Assembly: GCA_031772625.1 (NCBI GenBank)
Contig: CM062815.1
Location: 913,972,979 to 914,036,978, forward strand
Direction: 5' to 3'
Source: Pinus tabuliformis
Lineage: Eukaryota; Streptophyta; Pinopsida; Pinales; Pinaceae
Length of the DNA: 64,000 bases
How positions within the stretch are numbered: position 1 is the first letter of the stretch; every line of letters begins with the position of its first letter. This document shows, piece by piece, positions 56,372 through 64,000 of the stretch. Position numbers and translations under genes: made by a program. The notes below the pieces were generated by a model. The model ran no database searches. It was given only the letters and a program-made list of their open reading frames with translations, and had not been told where the DNA came from.

Positions 56372-58021
56372 GTTCAAGCTTGTCTAAAAATTAACCCATA
56401 TCCATTTTAACTCTCGTGATTTTCATTCTATCAAGTTTTTCCGTTAGATGGTTTTTCTCCTTCCATCGTCACTATCTTCTTGGCCGATCATACACTTTCA
56501 CTTGGCTATTTTACCCTTTTTTAGGAACAGTTGCAATGAGTGGTCTTATTAGCCAACCTCTTCACATAAATCAACATGTTTTGAGAAGTTCCAACATCAT
56601 CAGAACCAGTTGCTACCCTAGAGACCACTCGTTCCTCAAAATGGAGTCCTCTTTAAGGTCTTTTCAGACTCTCTAAATATGAAAAGATTGTCGAGCACTT
56701 GTCATTTCTAGCTCATTAACGGATTGGAAACGATATCTCTCTTGTATTATTTTATGCTTTTTCGGGCTTCAGAGATTAATTTACGAAAAAGAACTTGTGG
56801 AGTGTTCTCTTTGTCCCTTTTCAATCTCTCTAAACATGAAAAGGATTGAGTTATCTTTGTCGTTAAACTCGTTAAAACATCAAATAGCGACAAACTTGTC
56901 CATCTAGACAAGACCGAGTTTCACCTTCGCTAGACTCGTTAAAAAATCTAATAGCGATGGATTCACCTGAAAGGTGAAATTATACAACAAGCATATGTTA
57001 TCCTCCTCAAGATTGATAAAAGTAAAGAGGTATTGGTCAGCAATGACCAAGGAAAATGGGAAAAGGGGAAAACCACTTTATGGTAGCAGGTCGCTCTTGA
57101 ACATGGCACTTTCACTCCATCACCGTGACAATTTGTGTTGGGTTATTAGATTTATGGTTATCAAACCATTGGTCTATCATACCATCCATCACTTTGTTTT
57201 GGGTCAATGCTACCAATTCATTTCAGTGTCGCCGACATGTTCAAGAGAAGTCATTCAGTCAAAATTCATCCTTTGAAATACCATAAACCTTCATTTTCAT
57301 GACTGCCATTCCTGAACCTTGTGTCGTCAGTCAAATTCCATCTCCAAAATCACTACACTCATTTCATGTCATTGATGTGGGATTCATCAAGGCCCTCCTG
57401 CGATGAGTCGCTTCTTGTCGACATCAACACATTATCCAAGAAGTTGACTTAGAAACACCCATTCAGTACCTTGAAGCTTGCATACATCAATGACAGGTTT
57501 CTCGCTTCGGGCGATAGGCATACATCAATGGCCTTTGATCGAAAGACTTTTTATGGTGTTCGACATCAAATCATCCATTCACACCATGAAAAATGTATTG
57601 CAGTACCTTAAGGATCATTATCATTATCGGTGATTTCTCTGACATATGTTAATGGCTTACATCATTGGCTGGTAATCAGATGGTGTCTTCCCATGTTCGA
57701 CTTCATATCACATATTCACATGGTTAGACTCGTACTTGAGTGAACGGTTGAATGAGATTGAAGACCCCAGATCTAGTTTCATCCATCCGGGCTGCGATTT
57801 CAGGAGTACTAAATCATATGTACAATGGCTTACATTGATAGTTATTCTGATCATGGGTCTATATTATAAGTTGAGCATGGGTATGCCTTCCCTCAGAAAT
57901 TCATGTAAAATCAAATATCATGATACATGTATTGTAATTGATGTAGGTCACCTTCCACTTTGATACCTCCTCATCACATCGTAAAGCATTTCATTTGACA
58001 TTGACATTTTTTCGACTTCAT
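56372..58021 (+). other. Z 3' noncoding region with hairpin array
   Basis: Plus-strand counterpart of the X and Y 3' regions. 56630-56970 has five units, for example GAGTC...tcttttcaGACTC...tgaaaaga and ctttgtcgttaaACTCGTTAAAAC...tagcgacaaa. 57550-57800 aligns with 40900-41120 of X in reverse complement. No gene seen. Confidence 0.7.
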
Positions 58022-58036
58022 GCTTTAGGGGGCAGC
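58022..58036 (+). promoter_or_regulatory. Z polypurine tract
   Basis: gctttagggggcagc directly before the 3' LTR, similar to the X and Y tracts. Confidence 0.8.
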
Positions 58037-59076
58037 TGTTACAGATCCATTTGGGCACATCAAATCCAAACATCCAGATTAGTGTTTTAGGGCTCATCAA
58101 ACCCTAATTTCAGTTGCTTCATGCCCCAAACAAGTCGCCCCTTTTAATGCCTCCTTCCCACACAGTTTCATGACTTGAAGACATCTAGAAATAACCTCTA
58201 GAGGGACCAGAGTAGGTAAGCCCTTATGAAGGTGCACTGCAAAGCAGTTAAGTCTATTGCTAGGGTGCTCTACAGAGCACTTAGGCTTCCTTTCACCTCC
58301 GCTGAGCACGAATGAGCGAAATTCACATAGGGTTTGGGGAATATTATTATCTTTTGGAGACATATAGAAGTTTCCCTCACTTATCAACTCCTATAAGCTC
58401 GAAACTGGATGAGGAATGAGTTAAGGTGCATCCTATCCTCTCATCCCTTCCTCCATGGAACTAATTTTAAGTATGGAAGGCCATTCAATGCCACCATTAA
58501 TGACAAAACTTCCTTCATCTTCCTATAAATTGACCACTCATCTAAGTGATCAGGCGTTGGATTATGTTGAATTGTAGGGAGATAATGCTGCTATGAGATT
58601 TGGCTTTGAAGCAAGTATTGTGATGCTACAAGTTTGTCATGCTTTTGATGTGATGTGGATGGGATCCAAGCTGGAGGAATGGCTTTGAATCAGACACCAA
58701 TGGTTGTAATTCCTCCTTCTATCTAATAAAGTGTTTGAACCTTTTTTCCGATATGTTTGTATTGTTTTATAATGCTTATGTGTGTGAATTGTATCTGATT
58801 CCTTTCACTTATATTCAATAGATCGTATGCTTTGATCAATTTTTTGTCTTCTGTTGTCTTTATAGGGTACTTCTCAAGTGGTTTGAGTATAGGAAGGAGC
58901 AACAGAATCGATACGAAGGAGGCGAGAGGAAAGCAGAACTACAGGTAGGCCTTCTATCTTCTCATCTTATCTATTGCTTATAGGAAAAGTCTAAAACACT
59001 TTAAAGTGTTGTTCTAGATACAACTACTTATCTAGGGAATTTGTATTTATCTGTAGATACAAAATTCTCCAAAACA
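58037..59076 (+). repeat. Z 3' LTR
   Basis: 1040 bp, TGTTACAGATCC...CCAAAACA, with scattered differences from the 5' copy, so Z looks older than X. Confidence 0.93.
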
Positions 59077-59096
59077 GTTAAGAATTGTTCACCTAG

Positions 59097-59637
59097 TGTT
59101 ACACTAAAAAATGTCACCATGACTATTTACAATTAGTATGGCTCAATCAACAGTCATGCTACCCTCTTAGGCAAGTCTTATGCCTCTGTTATCCATCTCA
59201 AACTCAAAGAAGAGAGAAAGTCTTGTAAAAAATGTGTTTATCTCTGGGGACGCAGGTTCTCTCAAGCCTTACCTGTGGGGACGCTCACAATGTTCACAAA
59301 GGCTGCGTCCTTGGACGCTCTGTATGTTAAGGGACAGGTGCGTCCTTCTGTAAAAGGAAAAATGCGCAAGTTTCATCTTAAAAAAGTTACTTGTGGTTAC
59401 TTCTAGAACTTTCTAGAGGTCGGTTTGATGAAATGGATGCGCCTCCAGTTGGTTCATGTATCCCTATTAAGGAGGAACTTATCCCATCAATAAGGGAGCT
59501 ATCCCACCCAAAGTGGGCGATTATCCCATTGATGGTGGACCTGAATAACCTCTTTACAGCACTATAAATAAAGGCATTGAGCCAGAAGGAGGAGAGGTTG
59601 GAGCTATACATTTTCTTTGGGTAAATGCTGCAGGATT
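59097..59637 (+). repeat. R left arm: inverted partial LTR
   Basis: Reverse complement of about 61774-62312 with few differences. Similarity stops after gctgcagga at 59637. Confidence 0.88.
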
Positions 59638-61241
59638 CCGTCACCTCGGTAGAATCCTAAAGATAATGGTCACTAAGGTTACCAATCACAACAATTACAC
59701 CTGGGGGAACAGTCTAAACTCCGACAGCACGCAAGGGCAGAGTAACAAGCTCAATCCCCTTACCGGCTCCTTGACAGTAATCCAAGGTTTACCGATAAGT
59801 GACCCCTGGCTCCTCGACAATGGTTAATCCGAGGTTTACCGTTTGTAATACGTACTGTCTGGCATCGTTCCCAACGAGGGGGGAATGATCCCCTCACTGG
59901 TTCGGACACGAGCTCGTGCTTCTCCTTTAAGAGGAGCTTTCCCAGAGTGCAATTGAAACAATTGGATTGATTCTACTCAAGATAAACTATCTGTTTGGTT
60001 TTACTGTCTTGGAGAGTTAATTACTCTCCTACTCCAAGACACTAGCCTAAGCTATATTGGTGCTTCAGAGCCCTAGAAATGTAAAAATTACTAGATGAAT
60101 TTTAATTAAGCGTTGTGTTATTAAGGCTATTATTACTCAAATGGGTAAATGGAGATGAAACCAATGGTGTTATGACCCGACCCAACTGAATGCAATCGAA
60201 TATGATAATATAATCTTTTCAATTCGATGAATCCTAACTAAAGTAAGGAGAGAGTTTCCATTCACTTCCAACAATGCAAAAAATTGATCACTAAGAGAAA
60301 ATATAACAAATTCTCTAATGCACTAATTTCATCAAGAAAAACTAATGCAAATCAATTCCAAACCAATTTTTTTTTTTTTTTGTGTAAATTCAAATCAAAG
60401 AAAGCTGATCTAAATCTACGATTGATTTTTCAGAATGTAAACTATGCAATTGTAATATATGCACAATTCACATGAAAAGTATGCAAATGTAATCTATTCA
60501 CATTTTTCATTCATATTCTGAAACTGAGAACTCTAATTATGAAAATGTGATCTATGCAAGAGAATTCTCAAACACAAGATGATTCTAATGTAATCTAAGA
60601 ACCAATCAAGTGCAAGTCGAGAAAATTGGGTGAGAGTTCCAAAGACCAAAACATAAAAACACTCAAAGGCGATTAACACTCATACACAATTTAGCCCCCC
60701 CCGGCGAATGAGGGGGAATTTTTTTTGCAAAAACAAAAGCAAAAAGATGCAAAATTGTGAAAAGACTGAGAGAAACCTCCAAGTAATGACCAAAGGAAAT
60801 CAAATTAAGAAATTCTCAAAAAAGAGACTCAAAACACCCAATTGATGAAAGCTAAAAGCAGGAATGCTAATGAAACAAGTTCAGGTGAAATTTTTTGGCA
60901 AGGGACTAATGAATCTGGGCAGAAAAAACTAAAAAAAAAACAAAATCTAAGAGCAAAAAGTGTAAAAAATGGAATTTTCTCAAATTTTGGCAGGGGACGC
61001 AGGCAACCCGTTAGCACAGGTGCGGGCCCGCTCTGTGCACACAGCAAAAGTGCATCCAGGGACACACTGTGCAGCACTCAGAGGGTGCGTCCTACTGAAA
61101 AACTCAAGAAAAACCAAAATAAAACTAATCCTAAGCTAACCCACCCAGAGACAGAATCACAGAGCCAAAACCAGAAAAATAAACCAATTTTCTCAAAGCA
61201 AAGTTCACACAAAGGAAAAGACTTTTCTCGTCAATGGAATT
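59638..61241 (-). other. R internal region
   Basis: Noncoding. Near 59700-59950 on the minus strand are several strong hairpins (agctcctcttaaaggag, gcacgagctcgtg, gaggggatcattcccccctc), resembling a structured leader. 60985-61095 is a GGACGC/GCGTCC island like that of its LTR. The open plus-strand frame at 60842-61381 crosses PBS and LTR and is not a gene. Confidence 0.55.
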
Positions 61242-61259
61242 CCCCAGTATGGTCGCCAA
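61242..61259 (-). promoter_or_regulatory. R primer-binding site
   Basis: The minus strand reads TGGCGACCATACTGGGGA, three bases from the LTR end. Similar in form to the X and Y sites but diverged in the middle, so the tRNA is uncertain. Confidence 0.7.
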
Positions 61260-61262
61260 TTT

Positions 61263-62312
61263 GTCGTGGCGGAAAAGTCGTTTGTGCGGACACAACTGAC
61301 CTCCCTAGGAGTCTAAACTCTCTAGCGACAAACAAGACAAAATGGAGCGATCTTTCTCTAAATACACCTTTTAAAACATGAAAACTACAAGTGTTTAGGC
61401 TTACCTTATTCCAAAACGCTGTTGTTGTAGTCCGTCCTTGCCGATCCGGATGAGCTCCTCCTTCACATCAATTCCTGCAACCACAAACAATCAAACAATT
61501 ACCAAGCACTTGCATCTCATATAATAAAACATATATTCAACATGCAGACCAAGGAACACATGAAATAACTCATTAACACAAGCTATTGAGAAAAATGAAC
61601 CAGTTTGTATTAATAACGAAACAAAGAAACTCTTACAACCTGGCCTTGGTGTTGTGCAAGTTCCTCCCAGGGTCCATCAAGGGTTTTCCTCTACTTTGAC
61701 AAAGCTCACCCACTTCCAAGTAGAATCAAGCAAAGACAATCTCTCCTCACAAGGTTCTAAATGGGAGTCCTAATTCCTGCAGCATTTACCCAAAGAAAAT
61801 GTATAGCTCCAACCTCTCCTCCTTCTGGCTCAATGCCTTTATTTATAGTGCTGTAAAGAGGTTATTCAGGTCCACCATCAATGGGATAATCCCCCACTTT
61901 GGGTAGGATAGCTCCCTTATTGATGGGATAAGTTCCTCCTTAATAGGGATACATGAACCAACTGGAGGCGCATCCATTTCATCAAACCGACCTCTAGAAA
62001 GTTCTAGAAGTAACCACAAGTAACTTTTTTAAGATGAAACTTGCGCATTTTGCCTTTTACAGAAGGACGCACCTGTCCCTTAACATACAGAGCGTCCAAG
62101 GACGCAGCCTTTGTGAACATTGTGAGCGTCCCCGCAGGTAAGGCTTGAGAGAACCTGCGTCCCCAGAGATAAACACATTTTTACAAGACTTTCTCTCTTC
62201 TTTGAGTTTGAGATGGATAACAGAGGCATAAGACTTTCCTAAGAGGGTAGCATGACTGTTGATTGAGCCATACTAATTGTAAATAGTCATGGTGACATTT
62301 TTTAGTGTAACA
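61263..62312 (-). repeat. R 5' LTR
   Basis: 1050 bp; in element orientation TGTTACACTAA...CCGCCACGACA. It includes a GGACGC island (62060-62165) and a TATA-like tataaataaag (minus strand, about 61846-61856). Confidence 0.88.
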
Positions 62313-62317
62313 CCTAG

Positions 62318-62730
62318 AAAAGGAATTTGTAGTTTGAACAAATGCGTATCAAGAGGGAGTTAGGGGAGTGTTGATGTAGGAGGGTAGAGAAATAGCCTAT
62401 GAATCTTGGAAATTAAAGAAACATGATCAAAAATATTTTTGTTATGATTTAAAACTGACTTTTTTCATACATGCAATGAAGGTATGGAAGCATTACCTGT
62501 TGGGAAAAAAAATTGTGTTAATGGCAGACCATAATAGCTTAACGAGTTTTTTAAAATAGCCTAACCTTAATTATCATCAAACAAGATGGTTTTCCTTTCT
62601 TAGTGAATTTGAATTTGATATCAAGCATTTAAAAGGGAAGGATAATCGAGTGGTTGATGCACTAAGTAGGAAATTGCATTGTGTGTATGAAATATCCTAT
62701 AGTCAAATAGAAATAAATTTTTCTGATCAT
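62318..62730 (+). pseudogene. Element S RNase H, continued
   Basis: The RNase H frame of S, left at 28158, resumes here (with 20 bases at 59077-59096). It shows EKEFVV, then decayed GVLM.EGREIAYESWKLKKH, a degraded TDHNSL region, and [19 protein letters not shown] with [14 protein letters not shown]. Several stops are present. The clean continuation shows that Z and R inserted without loss of S sequence. The frame ends at 62730 where Q begins. Confidence 0.85.
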
Positions 62731-64000
62731 TGTTGGGGCTTGGTTTTGCCCAATTTTGACACCCTTTTCCATACTTTACCTGTCCCATTTTGAACTATCT
62801 TTAACCCCTATTATGCATATCTCAGTTTTAATACTTAGGTTTTTGCCAAAAGGGTTTCGTAGGCTGAAGGTATGCAAATTAACATGAAAAAACATCTTTT
62901 ACCTTAACTTTAAGTATTCCTTACAGCTAGTTGTTCTTTATTTTAATTAGCATGCCAACTAATCTAGAGTTCTTGTGTATATTTGTTTTGATTAAAAATT
63001 GGCTTGCATTTCCTATAGACAGATGTGCAATCCTATTTCCTACAAACACTCTGGAATTCCTGCAGCCGTGGATTTCTTGTAACCACCTAGATTTCCTACA
63101 GCAACATCAACAGTTAGCTGTGTTCCATGAATATCTACATCAAATAGGAACATGGGTTTTGTGGGGAATATATCACATATGGATGTTGTCCTATTGGTTG
63201 TTTAAGATCTACCAACGATACCACCCAGATTCATAAACTTTCTCTTGTTGGCCGTTTGGAGGAAAGCTATAGCCATGTAACGAATTTCGTCTAATCCATG
63301 CTTTCAGTCATGGATTAGACCCAGTATGGCTAAATTTGATATTTTGTAACATAACTATTAGCCGATAGCTTAGATTATTAGTCTTCCTTACTGCGAGCCA
63401 TATATGGGCTTTTGTAAGTGTATAAAATCGGTTCTAGTTCTCATGATAGGGGGTTACTGGGTTGGTTTCAGTTGGCCATTTGGAGGAAAGCTATAGCCAT
63501 GTAACGAATTTTGTCTAATCCATGCTTTCAGTCATGGATTAGACCCAGTATGGCTAAATTTGATATTTTGTAACATAACTATTAGTCGATAGCTTAGATT
63601 AGTAGTCTTCCTTATTGTGAGCCATATATGGGCTTTTGTAGGTGTATAAAATCGGTTCTAGTTCTCATGATAGGGGGTTGCTGGGTTGGTTTCAGCTAAG
63701 ATTGTATATCAAATTGTACTTGATTGTATCTTTTTCAAATTAATACAATATTATATGTTTTGTCTACTTCAGTGAGAAAGCTCTTCTAATTTGAAGGGGT
63801 TTTGAGTAAGGGAGGTACCCCTTTGCTCACAACTCCCATAATTTAGTGTTTATTCATTTTATTTATGTTATGTAGTAATAATTTATTTTTAAATCTAATG
63901 CACTCTTACTGATATATCAGCAGCAATTGATTAAATGAACTAGTTTTTTGTTAATGTGTGGAATTCATTTAACGAATACTTGATTTCTAATGTTGAGTGA
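62731..64000 (+). repeat. Element Q, LTR-like start
   Basis: S homology stops abruptly and a TGTTGGGGCTTGG start follows, suggesting another LTR insertion that continues past the window. It contains an island of tttcctacag-type motifs (63005-63115), a 224-bp tandem duplication and T-rich sequence. The element type and right boundary cannot be determined. Confidence 0.5.
63247..63694 (+). repeat. 224-bp tandem duplication with promoter-like sequence
   Basis: Two adjacent copies (63247-63470 and 63471-63694). Each has a 12-bp-stem hairpin, gtctaatccatg/catggattagac (63289-63320 and 63513-63544), and a TATA-like tataaaatcgg (63421 and 63645). The copies differ at only a few bases. Confidence 0.85.

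Larger units (their letters stand above)
28159..59076 (+). mobile_element. Element Z: non-autonomous LTR retrotransposon, 31 kb with nested insertions
   Basis: The LTRs at 28159-29197 and 58037-59076 both start TGTTACAGATCC and end CCAAAACA. A perfect 5-bp duplication GTTAA flanks the element (28154-28158 and 59077-59081), and S resumes its RNase H frame afterwards. Once W (30238-36393) and Y with X inside it (39303-56366) are removed, Z is about 7.7 kb. It has a PBS, a long leader, one zinc-knuckle and protease-like ORF, hairpin arrays and a polypurine tract. It has no reverse transcriptase or integrase. Relatives X and Y share the same plan in opposite orientation. Confidence 0.92.
59097..62312 (-). 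mobile_element. Element R: LTR element with inverted LTR ends
   Basis: A 3.2-kb insertion with a perfect CCTAG duplication (59092-59096 and 62313-62317). The right end is a complete minus-strand LTR (61263-62312) followed by a PBS and leader. The left end is not the second LTR in the same direction. It is the first ~541 bp of the same LTR in the opposite orientation (59097-59637). Both termini are therefore the same LTR edge, TGTTACACTAAAAAATG. No coding sequence is recognised. It most likely integrated as an aberrant cDNA. Confidence 0.88.

Noticed and set aside
28159-59076. A single 31-kb giant retrotransposon
   Set aside because: Three internal elements with their own LTRs and target duplications explain the size; Z itself is about 7.7 kb.
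60842-61381. Plus-strand 179-codon basic frame
   Set aside because: It crosses the R primer-binding site and LTR edge, so it is antisense to the element and low in complexity.

Overview
This window looks like intergenic DNA from a plant with a very large, repeat-filled genome, most probably a gymnosperm (conifer type). That is an inference from dense, nested, decayed LTR retrotransposons of several lineages, L1-type LINEs, a tRNA-derived SINE and AT-rich spacers. I found no convincing host protein gene, rRNA or functional tRNA gene.

Layout. (1) 1-3880: end of a minus-strand Ty3/gypsy element (T) with gag remnants, a primer-binding site (PBS) and a 2.0-kb LTR. (2) 4120-4930: plus-strand LINE fragment. 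(3) 5410-14906: non-autonomous minus-strand LTR element V (coiled coil plus three zinc knuckles, no pol). Its 3' LTR is split by a 4.7-kb insertion U (5833-10547, target-site duplication CCTTC), which carries a ~1000-codon orphan reading frame. (4) 14907-16096: AT-rich spacer with a 93-bp tandem repeat. (5) 16097-21480: minus-strand L1-like LINE with ORF1 and ORF2; its ORF1 starts with an NF-YA-like segment. (6) 21965-28158, continued at 59077-59096 and 62318-62730: plus-strand Ty3/gypsy element S, with a SINE in its putative LTR, interrupted in RNase H by two separate insertions. (7) First insertion, Z (28159-59076, TSD GTTAA): a non-autonomous LTR element swollen to 31 kb by a chromovirus W (30238-36393, TSD TACCT) and by Y (39303-56366, TSD CTATG), which itself holds its relative X (39490-48359). 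(8) Second insertion, R (59097-62312, TSD CCTAG): it ends in inverted rather than direct LTR sequence. (9) 62731-64000: start of another LTR-like element, Q, with a duplicated promoter-like segment.

The order of insertion follows from the nesting: S, then Z, then Y, then X. X, Y and Z share noncoding architecture but divide coding capacity. X encodes a Gag core. Y and Z lack the Gag core and encode zinc knuckles plus a protease-like domain with Asp-Glu-Gly at the active site. None encodes reverse transcriptase or integrase, so they must be mobilised in trans.

The most interesting signals are in the noncoding parts. They are arrays of pseudoknot-like hairpins with a conserved CTCGTTAAAA loop in X, Y and Z; a structured leader shared by X, Y, Z and the unrelated chromovirus W; the NF-YA-like segment in the LINE; the inverted-LTR element R; and a pattern in which nearly every family carries its own island of one short repeated motif.
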